A DNA stretch of 64,000 bases, taken from Spirometra erinaceieuropaei. Taxonomy: Eukaryota > Platyhelminthes > Cestoda > Diphyllobothriidea > Diphyllobothriidae. The notes beneath the pieces were generated by a model. The model did not search any database. It was not told the origin of the DNA and saw nothing but the letters and a program-made list of their open reading frames with translations. Shown here piece by piece: positions 32,401-45,800 of the stretch. The stretch spans positions 90,010 to 154,009 of the forward strand of contig CACRXP010000977.1 in NCBI GenBank assembly GCA_902702965.1, written 5' to 3'. The position numbers were made by a program, and so were the translations under genes. The stretch's first letter is position 1; each line of letters opens with the position of its first letter.

Positions 32401-35360
32401 CTGTTGAGGACGTTGCGAGACTCATATTCCTTAAAACAGTCCTCAGGCTGCATTTATTCTCTATTTAGATCTTTCTGTCGTTCCCGTAGGAGTATAATGC
32501 CGGCTGTATTACAGCAATTTATCGTGAGTCTTTCTCGTGCAATATAGTCTGTTCATTTCGGTGGTTAACTTCTACCGGCATTGAACAACAAAAACGTTTT
32601 ACGAAGCCTTACTCAGTTGCACTCTTCGTACATCCGCAGATATTTTTTGCGAGTTAATGTGTTTTGTCACTGCCCTAAACAGCACGAGTATCACGCCTAC
32701 AGGTTTTTACTTATCCGAACTTTCATTGAGTGCACTGTCAGAAATAGGGCTCTATTTTGCGTCTTTCAGTTATAACCCAATCGACACATATTTTTTGCAC
32801 TTTTAAATAAATAAAAGCGAAGGTGCTAGGAAGACAACTTTTTATAGGAGAGTGGACTGCTGAATGCAGTGGTCTTAGCGTAAGTATATTTGGTCCCCGA
32901 TGTTAAGTCTAAAGCTACATCATAAACCTTTACTTCCGGTACTTCGTAGCCGGCAGGACAATTGGAATTGAATCTGTGTCGTCTGAGTATCTCATACTAA
33001 ATGCGTCTACTTCAAACTTTGGGTAAGCTACCATTAAATTCCACGCTGAAAACATATACATCTCCTCAAGCTACAATCTATGTTGGCCTACTACCTACAA
33101 AGATAATGGAGATTTGAGTGGCCATTATTCAGAACTCAGGTTGCGGCATGACTGGTTGACAACGACCAGTAAGTTCGAATTGTCGCCTTTATTTTCCCGT
33201 TTTCTATTGGCAATACTTCGCACATCATTAGGTGTTGGTGGATGACTGCTAGAAGGGTGCTTGATTAGGGCTGAAGGGCAAAAAGAGTCGAATGCATTAC
33301 TTTCTGCAACCCAACCTGCAAAGACCTGCTCGCGAAAACCGGCATATTGTGTGAGAAGTCGAGGCAGGTCAAAAAATAAAGGGAAACTAAATATCGCACT
33401 TGTAAGCCCTCGACAACAGAAGAGCTTAACGGATTACTTACCAGTAGCTACACTGAGAACGCTGTCCCATGTTTATTTTTTGGCGAACCCTCCAGGCGAA
33501 CAATACTGGATATCTGGTTTTAGTCTACGCTTACTGTCTCGCAAATGATTAGTCTTCTTTGCCCAGTCTAGCATAAAAAATTATTGAAGGTCATCAAAAA
33601 TATAGCAAAAATACTCAGATCTGCATTCAAGCGTAAACGATTGTTTAGATGAAGTTATAATATTAATAATAGTAGGATATGATGTGAAGTCGATTCCTTC
33701 TCCATGGTGTAACTACTGTCGATTGCGAAATTTTCTAACCAAGTGTTACTGTCACCAGTTAGTTTGTCTGAATTTTCTGGTTTTCAGCCATGGATACCAT
33801 AACGCGACTTACTCTTGGAAGAGGTTTTCAGGAGTACTGTCGTCCTTAACCATTTGCCGACTATTGACTTGTTCTATTTGCCTTGATAATGACGTTCCTG
33901 AAATTGTTTTCTGGCTAAGTCATTTTCTTTGAAGTCGAAGAGTTTGGGAAAATTGCGCGACAGTGATTAAAGTTTCTGCTAAAACATCAGTAAAGGAATC
34001 CGGTCCGCGCACCAAATTCATTGTTGCACGCTCACACTTCATTCATTTGACTCGCCGCTCGTTTATTCCACCAATATGCGCTGCCCTGGCATCAGACAGT
34101 CTCTTCCTATCAGCGGCAGAGTGCCTTAAGCGTTAGCTTAGGAAAGCGTACTGTCTTATAATTATTTCCTGAACGGACTGCTGGGCCCTTTTTAGTATAG
34201 TGCACTCAACACAAATTCTACCGCCTTTAGACTATAGGAGACACGGGATCGGTATTCTAGACATGAATCAGAACATTTTTTCAGACTTATCGAGATCAGA
34301 GCAGTTTCAGTGGGCCATTAATGCTTTACCAGCTGGCGGATACCTTTGGATCCTTACTTTATTCAAGAAGCTGTCGTTGCTGGATCTGACAGCATTTTCG
34401 TTCTTATGTCGTGCTGTCCGCTAATTAAAATCTTGTCTAAATATAAAGTCCTCCCCATTTGGGGCTGGCCACTGCTGTCTTACAACAGCAAACGAGGCGG
34501 AGAAGGGTTATTTCAAGTCCATGCATTCTAACCGGTGATGCAGCCAGATACCCGGTCTTTGGCTACTGTTCAGCTGCGTGTGAGCTCTCTAGTTCGAACT
34601 TGTTAAGCAAACGTGCTGCCTATAAAACAGTTTGGTGAGTGGTTATCTCAGAAACCGAAATTTCTGGGCGCTATTAAACTGGACAAAATTTATCCAGGTA
34701 TCAATACTCTGTTTTGTGCAAGTGGTTGCCCTAGCAACCAGCCGCACCACCCTTTCATCGCCTTAACTTCATGTGCTTGTTGCTTTGCGTGAAATCGGGA
34801 ATAGTTGCAGTTATGGCAAGAAATGTGTCCCATAATGTTTTTATAAAAACTGATCCACCAGATCGTCAGAATAAGCTGCCCTCGAGGCAGCCTATTGCCC
34901 TTCCCAACGATTCACTTCAATCCTCCGCAATTTGCGGATAAGGCGAAACGAGTTACACTGAAAACCGTTGCATTTTTGCCCATTCATCTGTTAGTGGGCT
35001 GCTAATTTTTATGTTGCCAATTTTTTATGCTGCTAGTTTTAATGTTTATCTCTTCAAGATGCAGCATAGTTCTTATTTTAAAGCTTTTCTCCCTTTGGGT
35101 GGTTTCCTGGCTAGCAGACTACTTTTGCTTTCCAACGCGCCATATAAGGTCCGGGAAACAAAGCTCCTATGATGTGCTCCTAGGAGCCAGCACATTATTT
35201 ATTCATTTTATTAAATAGGCCCAGTGCATTGGTGGCATTTTTACCTGTCATTCAGTCATCATGCGGGAATAGCTCCAATCCCCAAGTTCTGGAGGGATAT
35301 TTAGGCTACCTCTAGTAGAGTATTAGTTTCTTTTGCCATTGAATAATGTGCAGTTAATTC
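32401..35360. other. Intergenic stretch, nothing recognised
   Basis: Many frames of 60-95 codons on the + strand (33261-33548 is the longest) without a family match, a splice context or a repeat partner in the window. Confidence 0.4.
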
Positions 35361-35365
35361 CACGT

Positions 35366-36337
35366 ACAGTGCGTGACCGATCTCATGAAATGTTGGCCAA
35401 AATTCTGAAATGCATTTTCGATTAGGAAAAATTACTTAGATGGGTTTGTAACAGTGATTATGGTGTGACATAATCCTATAGTATTTCGGACTCGACAGGA
35501 TGTCGGCTTTTAAATGTAATTTATTTTGACCTGCAGAAATCACACTGTAAAACCTGATTACTTAAGTGGCATGCATATTCCACATCGGTTTCGATGGTCT
35601 TATGAATTCAACTCTATTTTATAGGAAGCATGTGCAAAAATATTCTTTCTTTTAGTAGTTTGTCTTCATATTATATGCCTGAAGGAAGTGTACACTTAGG
35701 TTTCGAAAAAGCACCCTTATTCCCGAATAACCTTGGGCTTGATCTGTCGTTGCAGTAGCGTTGTGTGATTGCAGACTAAAGCGTGCATGTTTTCCTCTCA
35801 AGGAAAATCATATATTCCTCTACTCCTTTAAGAGGATACCACATAGAGTTCATGAAATTTTGCAGTGGATGCGGACTATTTTGCGCATTTCATGAGGATC
35901 CTTTGTAAACGGACATGTGCGATGTTGCACGAGTGAACATCGCATGGTCTTAAAAATTGCATAATTATGAACTTTTTTAAAACCAAAAGATAATCTTCCT
36001 TAGGGCAAAAAAATATGAAGACAATGGGATTTTCTACCAATTGAGTAAAATAAAGAATATTTTTGTACACGCTTCCTATAAAATAGATTTGAATTCATAA
36101 GACCATTAAAACCGATGTGGAATATGCATGCTACTTAAGTAATCAAGTTTTACATTGTGGTTTCTGCAGGTGGTCAAAATAAATTGCATTCAAAAACTGA
36201 CATCCTGTCGAGTCCGAAATACTATAGGATTATGTCACGCCATAATCACTATTACAAACCCATCTAAGCAATCTTTCCCAATCGAAAATGCATTTCAGAG
36301 TTTCGGCCAAAATTTCGTGAGATCTGTCACGCACTGT
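35366..36337. mobile_element. Foldback element, copy 3
   Basis: The left arm (35366 to about 35690) begins ACAGTGCGTGACCGATCTCA and the right arm (about 35994-36337) ends TGAGATCTGTCACGCACTGT. The arms match along their length, e.g. ATTTCGGACTCGACAGGATG on the left and CATCCTGTCGAGTCCGAAAT on the right. The spacer is about 300 bp. Blocks of the left arm match copy 1 (ATGAAATGTTGGCCAAAATT; ATTACTTAAGTGGCATGCAT) and copy 2. There is no coding sequence inside. Confidence 0.9.
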
Positions 36338-36339
36338 AG

Positions 36340-37860
36340 CTGTGAGTTGCGAAATTATCAAGCAACTTTGGTCTGTAATAATTCTTCAATTCTGTGTTCA
36401 GATTTACCCACAACTGGCCAGTGTATTGCGGGACGCGTAAACTAGTGAACTGCGCGTTTCACCAAGACCCATTTTGATAATTCCATTGTTCGTCTTATTT
36501 TTTGTTCTCCCGGTTGACTTTTTAAATTATCACGAATGTATCCACTCAGCTTTCCTCAACCCTGCTTTTCCGCCTTGCCCTTTTGTAATTGGACCCGCTG
36601 CTCAAAGGCCTTTTCAGAGTTCAGAAAGGCTCATTTTGCCTAAAGTGATAGACTACAAAGACTGTTCGGCCAACGCATCTAGCTTTTCACTAAGGTATAC
36701 TTGCAGTCCTTTTCAAATTTTTTAGTCCATTCTTGTGCGTAAGAGGGCTTATCAAAAATCTCCAGATTGTTTGTGCTTATCTGTATACGTTTTGAAGTTT
36801 GATTTATTCGTCAGGCGAGGGCGTTGTTAAAAGACTGTTTTTGGACTTTTCTGTGCAAACGTAGTTGCTGTCGCCTTAGCGAATAAGAAGAGGACTGAAA
36901 AGCAGCGGGCAAAATACATCTCGTTGCGGGATGCAAAACTTTTAGAAAGCTTCCTTTCCTTTAAAATTCCTGTGTCCGAGACCAGAAAATTCCTAAAGTC
37001 CGTTTATGAATGACATTTTGCTAAACGTCTTTTTGTATTTTATTACTGCTAGGGTGTCTACTTGTGAGACTTAGAAAAAAATCGTGAAATAACCTTCAAA
37101 AAGTGACGAGAACCTTCCTAAGACTTCATAGAAAGTAAAATCTCAAGCACTGATTTAAAAAGTGGCATCATTCAGACTATGGATGGAAAATTAGTATCCG
37201 CTCTTACGTATCTGGCCCTGATCAAATAGAGTTCAGTACGGAATGGTTGGCGGAGGTGTTTATATGTTACTACTATGAAAAAAATTTTAAATTGATCGAC
37301 CGAATAAACTTTGCCAAAATGAATTCAAATGAGATGGCTTCTTTTTAAACGGATGATTAATTTGAATGACAGGAAAGATTTTTCACTAAGAACAAGTTTT
37401 TTGCTCATCTAAAATTGAGTTTTCGTGTCTAATGATTTTTCTTTAAAGATAATTGTGCAAGCATGAGCATAGTTATCAGTTGTAATCATATGACTGACGG
37501 AAAGCCTTATAGGCAGTAGTTTGACCGCTGCATAAAGATACATTCCAGATTTTCCGGAGGACAAAACATTCGTTTAAATATTCTACGCCAGAAAGTTTTC
37601 AGCTGATGTAAAAATTGCTGTATTTTCCCCTTGCTTACTTCTGTTTATGTCATAAGGACGCATATCACAAATCAGCTCAGAAATCTGAGGAAAACTAGCT
37701 CATGGATTAAAAGGAAAGTGTTCAGAGCTAGACAACTGTAATGAAGTGTGACCTAAAACTATTGACCTATAGGAGCACTAAGGTAATGTCGAATTCATGA
37801 TATTAGATGACAATGCAAAGGGTTATGCGCAAGTGGAAAAACTATTGAAAATCTCCTACT
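36340..37860. other. Intergenic stretch, nothing recognised
   Basis: AT-rich; one + strand frame of 83 codons (36474-36725) with no family match. Confidence 0.4.
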
Positions 37861-37934
37861 GAAGATTAAAGTTTAAATGGTAACAATCGGGGGATGGCAC
37901 CCAAAAATTCGCCTAACCAAAGCAGCCTGTCTTA

Positions 37935-38385
37935 CGGGACAGGTGGTAATAGAGGTTTTATGATTGGTGGCTGGTCGAGATGTACGATACTAGCCGACGG
38001 AAAGCCTCATTTGAACAGATGAATGATCTAAATTGGCCCGCTCTCCGTTCCGTTATTACAAAATGGGTCGCCAAAGACAGCATAGTGGTAATGGACGAGT
38101 GGAAGGCGTATAATCGGCTTCCCTCAGAAGGTTATCTGCATTTCTCTGTTAACCACTCAAAGAACTTCAAAGACCCTACCACTGGACGCACACCAATGTC
38201 ATTGAGGCATACTGGAGTAGACTGAAAAGGAAACTCCACGAGGGAGGCCCTGTATGTGGTCGAGTTGTGTGGGCCCACACAGACGAAGTTTATTATCGTC
38301 TTTGGTTTGGCCTCAATGCCATGTGTTTGACAGATGCCTGGAAACTGTTCATGTCCCATGTTGTGCAGACTTATCCTATTTAAAA
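37935..38385 (+). pseudogene. Merlin-type transposase remnant (IS1595/ISXO2-like DDE)
   Basis: Read on the + strand: RFYDWWLVEMYDT (about 37950-37989), then a frame to 38223 with DSIVVMDEWKAYNRLPSEGY, LHFSVNHSKNFKDPTTG. After a shift at about 38190 the next frame continues THTNVIEAYWSRLKRKLHEG to YPI and TAA. The D of VMDEWKAY, the VNHS block and the H/TNVIEAYWSRLK block (with its Glu) are signature parts of the ISXO2-like domain used by Merlin transposases. The stretch that should hold the first catalytic Asp (IDES...) is missing between YDWW and the DEWKAY part. The copy is internally deleted and frameshifted. Terminal inverted repeats were not found by eye. Confidence 0.85.
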
Positions 38386-38619
38386 GTGCTTTTGTTTTGT
38401 AATAAACTGCCATAATGCGAATGTATGCCGTATATTCAGGTGTACGTGTATAACGATGGGGAAGGTTGGGTAACGGCGACCATCGTCCATGTAACCTCCT
38501 GCGATGTTCGTTCGGCCAGCCCATGTTAGGCCGTCGGGGAAAGTCCAAGTAGTGCGTGAAAGTAGGCCTGCAACCGCTGATATAGCCTGAAGGCGTTTGA
38601 TTCCACTGTTAAAGGTATT

Positions 38620-40378
38620 ATTTCTAGGTAACGAATTTTTTTGGGTGTCATCTTCGATTCTTACCGTTTAACTTAGCGAGACTGGTGTACAAAAACAACT
38701 GGATATACTTTAGTCTACAATTTCTTTCTAATAAAAAGTATTGCCCGGCGAAAAATTGTCAACGAGAAAATCAAGAGGGATCAGAAAGCAGTGACCTACC
38801 GAAACACTAGTGGTTAATTCGTGCGGAGCCTATTTTATTGGGCTGCGACTGGCTTATTACGGCGCTGCCTGAAGCTATAGGGGTTTATGCGGCCAAAAAC
38901 ATCAGCTCTAAAACACTTCTAAACGGCTGGCCACTCACTTCCGAGAAAAGATAGAACCAAAGCAATATATAATTTTTCTTTACAGAGTGCGGATCTTCAT
39001 TAATTCCAGTGACAAAGTATCCCGCCTTAATTTGAGAAATAAACGGCTTTATTATTATTTACGATGAAATATTTTGGTTTATGTGACTCTTCATTTATAT
39101 CAGCTGTGTTAACGAAAATTAATGACTGCATAGTCAGATTACAAATTGCGGTAAACTGTATCTAGTAAACTACATTTTCTTATCAAATAATCTATGCAGC
39201 TGCGCCTATTCAATTTACAAATCATACAAATAAAGGCGCAAACACTTCCACTTCACTAGCGCGCTTTGTGATTGCGGTCGCCTTCCAAAGCTGTCACGCA
39301 AAGAGAGTGATGCGACCCATATATTTGGATCTTGCAAATCGGTTTAAGCCTTTTAGTCTTTTAAACTCAAAACACGAAATAATCACCCAGGTTAAAAGAC
39401 GTATATCGGTCAGTGTCCTTTATAAACTTCAGCCAGGTTTTCCGTATTCCACTGGGCTCTGAAGAATTAAGTTGGTAGCTGAAAATGTCAAAATAGAATA
39501 ACGTTTTAAGCTCCTTTCGCCAAGAGAAGTTAGATCCTACCTCGCACTTTAAAACAAACAGAGGGATGATAACCGTGGATGTTCGTTACGGAGATTAGAA
39601 GACTTCAGATTTTTCCCGGGTGCACCCCCTCCCTCCGCGCCGTATTTTCATAAACGCGAGTCTTTGAAGTCTGTTTAAACGGCCAAATTTAGTTCGAATA
39701 GGTGAACGGCGAGTTAACTTGTTGATTTTTCGGAGGAAGCGAAAACTGCGGTTTCCTAGATAACATGTTACTACACAAGGCAAATCCCTAATATTACCTC
39801 CCGTGCACGTCCAGTTCATTTCGCCCCAGTCGACTATAGATGTTTTTCAAATGTTTCACTGAAGACTAAATCCACGTTTATAATTTATGCTTTCTGAAAT
39901 GCTTCCATTAAATCAACCAAAAGCATCCCCCGGCATACTCTACTTTTAAAGGATGTAATGCGTGCTGTATAGTGGAAAGTCACTTTACGATAAACCTTAT
40001 TTATCATTTTTGAATATTCTAGATTACAGCAACCGCAGAAGTGCATGAAAGAAAAGTTTCAATATCTTCCAGTTAAGAATAAGGCTCAGAGTCAAGTTTA
40101 GCTACGGATCTACGTAATGCAACCCATCAACCCTTTGCCTATTTGACTAACAGACGAAAACTTATATCCGCCACTACTTCTTTTGGTAATTTTATACTAC
40201 ACAACACGATTTTATCAAAAGAATGTATTATCAAAGTACCGAACCATTTAAGTTCTGTGGTTTACTGTGTAATACAGCCTACCGTGATCAGTAAGTTCAG
40301 TTAGAGGAGGCTTGATTGCACTTTACGACTTACGTTTCACGTGTGGACAAAACGTGTTCCATTTACCTTGTCCTACAT
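38620..40378. other. Intergenic stretch, nothing recognised
   Basis: Short frames on both strands (39268-39462 +, 39595-39819 -) without support. Confidence 0.4.
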
Positions 40379-40380
40379 TC

Positions 40381-40705
40381 ATATTTAATCATATATTTTC
40401 ATCTATTACAACAATCACGTAAGTTGGAACACTAAGTCTACCCTATTTGTGCCGTACTCTCTTAAAGCCTCGTTTTTGAGGGCTATAAAGAAAACTAAGT
40501 TTCGTATATGCATAAATTCGGAGGAGTTAATCATATTTTAAGCATATTTTAATCATATATTTTTATCCATTACAAAAATCACGTATGTTGGGACACTTAG
40601 TTTACACTACTTGTGGCGTTCTCTCTTAAAGCCTCGTTTATGAGGGCCATAAAGAAAATCAAGTTTCATATATACACAGATTCGGAGGATTGGTACTCAG
40701 ATAAA
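40381..40705 (+). repeat. Two-unit tandem repeat of about 164 bp
   Basis: Unit 1 starts ATATTTAATCATATATTTTC and unit 2 (about 40545) ATTTTAATCATATATTTTTA. Both continue with TTACAA.AATCACGTA.GTTG, CTCTCTTAAAGCCTCGTTT and ATTCGGAGGA. Offset 164 by the shared CATATATTTT block. The units differ by scattered substitutions. Confidence 0.85.
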
Positions 40706-40949
40706 TGCATTCGAAAAACGAAACCGACTATACTGGGTCATGGAAGCAGCAAGGTAAAGTAGGTAAAGCTGAAATTTGTTGCTTAGTGGCTTACAAATAA
40801 ATTTGCCCGACGTTTCCGTAGATCTGCAGACTGGTTTTCAGAAGTAATGGCTAATCCAATCAGTATCGACATTCATTAATTTAATATGCACTTTTACCGA
40901 CCACGACACAGAAAATAACTCGCGAAATATAGTTTACAATGAGTGCCAT

Positions 40950-41290
40950 AACTGATGAGACATTAAGTCAAATTTTTAAATATGGTTTAGGCTAAAAAGG
41001 ATTATCTAGATATGGTCACAAGATGGATTATCATGTGACATAATCCCCAGGTGGTTGGTACACGTTTGGGTGCTGACTATTAAATGTGAATTTTGCCGGA
41101 CACCCGAGAAAGTCACGTTCAACATGAATGGCTATTTGAAAATATGCAATGTTTCCCATTTTTTATTGTTTTCGCAAAGCCAAACATACTGCTTATAAAA
41201 TTCATAGGAAGAAGTAGTTTCAGGGTGACTTTTGGTCTTAAGTGTTTCTCACAAGGAACTATCCTAAGATCTTAAAAGATTATTAACATG
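40950..41290 (+). repeat. Possible half of a foldback element
   Basis: AAAAAGGATTATCTAGATAT, GATTATCATGTGACATAATC, GGGTGCTGACTATTAAATGT and GAATTTTGCCGGACACCCGA follow the order of the left arm at 35.4 kb (AAAAATTACTTAGATGGG, GATTATGGTGTGACATAATC, GATGTCGGCTTTTAAATGTA). I did not find a matching right arm. Confidence 0.45.
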
Positions 41291-41299
41291 CGTAATTGC

Positions 41300-44200
41300 G
41301 CATCGGAATGTTTACCAATGTTATGTTTGGGTACATGTGATAATTCATAAGTATTGCAAAATAATATGTGCGTCGGAAAACATGCCATAATAACATAAGA
41401 AAGTATATGATTTTTGCTTGACGTAAAATGAGCAACGTCTACTTTGCAAGCACTAAACGCAATTACGGCAGTAGGCAAGTTTTGAAATTTGACTAGAATT
41501 GATAAAATCTTTCAAAGCCACCCTCTTAGGGATTATTTTTTTGCCACTATACCCCTGTCAAATTCTCGTCCTCGTTGGACTTTCGGTGGGGGTTGGATAA
41601 AAATATACTGCTGTTCATCTAATTTCGGGGATAGAGCCCTATTGCCCGTCCGCCATAGCGTCAGCTGTGCTCCCTGCAGACAGAAATCGAATACATTATG
41701 TCTGCATGGTGCTTACACGACACACAGAGATGAAACAGAATTTTAGACGGTTTTAAACATGATTTATTTCCTCCAACTAAGCAACAGATGACAGGATTAA
41801 ATGTATTAAGTTGGCTCAAAGACAAGTCGGCTTCGAAACAGTTCCGGACCCAAGTTTAGTTTGAAATGCGAACCATCCATAATGCTTTCCACATATTCCT
41901 ACAACTCAAACAGAAAACTATAAGGTCAGTTTCGCTTTAGAACTCACATGTTCGTATAAAATGCAGCCGGTGAAAGATTAGCATTTTCAAGGCCAACGTA
42001 AAGCCATATAGACAAGGAAAGTGAGATAAACTGAGGTATAAGCATCTCCACCTGCACCATTAGATCACGGATGCGTGTTCCCGAGAAAATAAGCTGGAGA
42101 GTTGAAGGCGGAAAAATATTTCAAAAAGCATGAAGGGCAAGCTTTAAGTCGGCTTTGAAGTCGGTCCCATCTAAATGTCCTCCATACTGAACTGTCATTA
42201 GAGCCAAATACCACCCAATTATTTTAGAATGCATATTAGACACAATAGATAAAAATGCTTTAAGACCTTTGTTATGCGAAAGCAGTCAGAGCGGAGTGAT
42301 ATCTGATGGCTAGTTATTTTTCAATCTCCTAAATACGACCATGCCTTTAACTGCAGGGGAAGATTACGATCGCGCCCCGGAGCAGCTCGGTGGCAGAAGC
42401 TGCCCAGAGACTAAGCTTGTGCCTTTCGCTAGCACCAGATAAACCTTCGAACTTGCAGCTCGAAGCTATCTTTAAGTAACTATTTGTTTAAGCCGATGCA
42501 TGAATGAATGACAGCAATAAAGAAATCCTACGTAGGCCTCCTTGATGGAGCGACCATGTCCTCCTTAATTACCCATCCCCATTACTCTTACGGCACAGTA
42601 AACTTTGGTCAGATTTAGGTGACCCAAGTCTGGGGAGGGAGGTAGACACGAAAGTCTTCAGTGTTTTGGAACGGAGCGCCAATGGTACGAGGTTCGTTGA
42701 GGTTTAGTTGGCAGTCGGAAGGCATAAACTGCATTGGCTCAGCAGACACATTGTTTCATCAAAGCTGAGGTGCAGAAGCGGCATTGGAAGTAAAGACTGA
42801 GAACATCATTCAAGCGTCTTACAACGGATTAGAGCTCCTAAGAGACACTTAAAACTGCTACGAATGGTTACAACCCACTATGATCGGCAGCTAAAGTAAG
42901 ATATATCGCAAATTTTTCCATTTTTTGCTTGCTACTTACAACCTTTTAAGTGTTGCTGAGGATAAATTTTAATGCAGATACAGTCAACATATGAACAAAG
43001 TGTTTATGGGCAAATTCATCTATATCATACCGACAATATTTGCAGGTTTAAGGATTATACTAACGCTTCAATGATTTCTCCCCTCCCTCTTCGGTGATAA
43101 ACCTCCAGCAGACAGAATAGTCACTGAGGGCACCGCAGAATGGCAATGCTCCCATTGGGAGTACTGCAAAAATGATCGTGCAGTTGTCACATCCATCACT
43201 GACAGAAGCTGTAAAGCCTCTAAACTTAATAAATCAAATCGCATCAAGCAAGAATACTAAGAAGATGGCATACAAATTAATTATAAACTAACACGCATAT
43301 AAGACCCATTTTCAATGTTTTAAAGAGAGTAATTCAGTGCCGCCAATTCTACTAGATTAATTCTTGGCGGAGCAAGCAAAAGAGTAATTTGCGAACTCAC
43401 TTAAGGATATTTTTCCGAACGGCATAATTTTCCCTGGCTCCTTCTTTTAATTTAGAACAATTAGATCAGAGGCTCGGTAGTAAAACCTGCTTCAATAACG
43501 GCCTCAATTTACTGCCTCCGAAAGATCATTTGAAAGCGGGCTTTAGGGTATAAACTCAGAAAGTGTTGTAGACTTGAGATTGGGGATTTTGTTGTCCACG
43601 AAATGACTGCTTATTCGCGTATAATAATTAAGTCGCTCTTCTCCACTTTTGCCATAAAATAATACCAGACTTTTCCGCAAGTATTATATGGATTCGCATA
43701 ACAAAGGAACCAACTGTTTACAGCGTCTACGTAGACTGTAGACTGTCAGTTTCGCGTGCTGCATAGACAAATGAAGGAGTTAAGCAGAACAGGGATGGTT
43801 ATCTCCTCCATTTTAAGGGCATCACTTACAGACGGGTTTTAAATTTGATAAGCTAAATTGTGATAGGGATCGAAAGCTTAAAATCAATTCTTATGGGCTG
43901 CACTGTCAGTCACACGCCGGATTACCTTTTCTTTCTTATTTGGAGTTGCTATGGAATTATTTACACTGGAGAAGGTTTTGGTGGATGTTCAAAGCTTAGT
44001 TGCGAAATAGATCGATTTTTTCAGGTAATACCAAGGGCGCACGAATATATTTAATATATGTTTTCATTGACTTGGGACATAACACAGGATCAGAGGAGAG
44101 AGAATCGTCCAATCTCTGAAATGAAGCAAAGTCGACCACCTACGAAAACTGAGTGTTTTTTCACCCAGTAAATAATGCTTGATGGAAACTAAAGGCAAAA

Positions 44201-45590
44201 AATACAAATATTTTAGTGTTAGCTGGGTTATAAAATTCATAGAGAAATTTATAAATATAAAAAAGTAAGTGCTAAATAAAACAGAATCATAAAACAATTA
44301 TTTCAAATTACGCCGGCACGTGGATAAACATTCTTCCAACTGTCTGCTCATTTATATTGACTACCATCTTTTGAAACAGTAAAGGAATAAAGTATTCATA
44401 AACTGTCCCATTACGAAATATAGCGATGGTCCTTAAATTTACTAATTTCGCAAATAATTCTATTAGCAGCAAATCTTAGCATGCTGTGGCCATCAGATTG
44501 ACCAACTAAATCTGACCGAGCTCATATGTTATGTTACATGCATCCTGTCCCTTTGCAGAAGACGATTAAATACTATTAAAATATTACTAAAGTCTGCCAT
44601 GTAAAATATCTACTATCTTACTTGATGAATGATTTTTGATGTGCCAGACGACTTGCGCTTCGTCCTTTTGCACGATCGTTAGAAAAGTGCGTCATACTCA
44701 GCAAAAGCAGCCAGCAACCCTTCAAAGGGGTAGAATATCTCGTCTGGTTCTTTTGAGACTAGTTTTATTCACGCAAAAACAAAAACATCTCTCTTGAATT
44801 TTGTAAAATCCGGATAACTTAATTTTGCTCCTGTTGCTTTTGTTTGCAGGAGATTGAAAATTAGAAGAAAAATGAGTAAACGTCAAAGAATAGCGCAGTT
44901 TTATTTGCAAACCTGATGGACACACCCCAGGTTCGTTTTGCAGTGAAACCCCCTAACCGTGATTTTTGATAACATGCTCAAACTTTCCACCCCGCAGACA
45001 TTTCTAAAGAGTGCAATCTATTATTTGTAAAAAATATGCATGTTTTTTAATCAGAATTCACATCTCTTATTTGGTCTGGTTAACCCACTTTAATAAATAC
45101 AACACTGCCTCATGCCTTTAAAACGCACGTTTTTGTCAGAATGCAAACCTAGACACATCTGTTATGGGCATCCAAGAAGTATTCCCGATTTGGTTGCCAG
45201 CAGTTTTCTTTCACTGACCTCGTCCTAACTACCTGACGCCTTTCCAATCTCAGTATTGGTTGACGGGCAGGGCCGAACAGTCAAATGTTTCGCGGTCGAT
45301 AAAATGAAGAGAGAATGTTGTCCGAACCGGATAATTCAGTACGCCGGCGCGTCTAACTACTGTAAATTCGATACTTCATATCAATCACGCCTATCTACGA
45401 GTCGTGGCCGGGAGGGCTACTCATTAACGCATTATTGGATCCTCATCATGGATGTAGTGCAGTGGCTAAAGAACTGATTCTCACACTGCAGTGGCTCTTT
45501 CCCGGTGTAAATTTCATGGTATTATTACCCGTGTGAGATTCAAAACCTGCCCTGCAGTCCAGATCGTTTGTGGCATGCGTAGAAGGCCTG
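41300..45590. other. Intergenic stretch, no supported gene
   Basis: Frames up to 85 codons only. No shared repeat was recognised except a weak tRNA-like A/B box pair near 45450-45550, which I do not call. Confidence 0.4.
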
Positions 45591-45594
45591 TTTA

Positions 45595-45800
45595 TTGAAG
45601 AAGACACGATCGTTGGGACAAGAGCTTTATTAGCCTGCAGTTTCGGATTCTTGCTCGAACCCATTATCAGATACAGAAGCAGATACGGGTTCGAGCAGGA
45701 ATCCGAAACGTCAGACTAATAAAGCTCCTGTCTCAGAGGTCGTGTCTCCTTCGTCAAGACTACATCCTGGGACACGTCTCTTCGCTTCTAGGGGCTGTGT
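45595..45800. repeat. Head-to-head pair of Penelope-like element tails
   Basis: 45595-45668 on the - strand reads GGGTTCGAGCAAGAATCCGA, AACTGCAGGCTAATAAAGCT, CTTGTCCCAACGATCGTGTC. 45687-45800 on the + strand reads GGGTTCGAGCAGGAATCCGA, AACGTCAGACTAATAAAGCT, CCTGTCTCAGAGGTCGTGTC and on to GGGACACGTCTCTTCGCTTC. Together they form an inverted repeat with arms of about 70 bp and a spacer of about 20 bp. No coding part lies next to either. Confidence 0.8.

Noticed and set aside
38132..38548. 138-codon minus-strand frame
   Set aside because: It is antisense to the Merlin transposase remnant.
40381..40705. CRISPR-like repeat array
   Set aside because: Only two tandem units of about 164 bp without spacers, in an animal genome.
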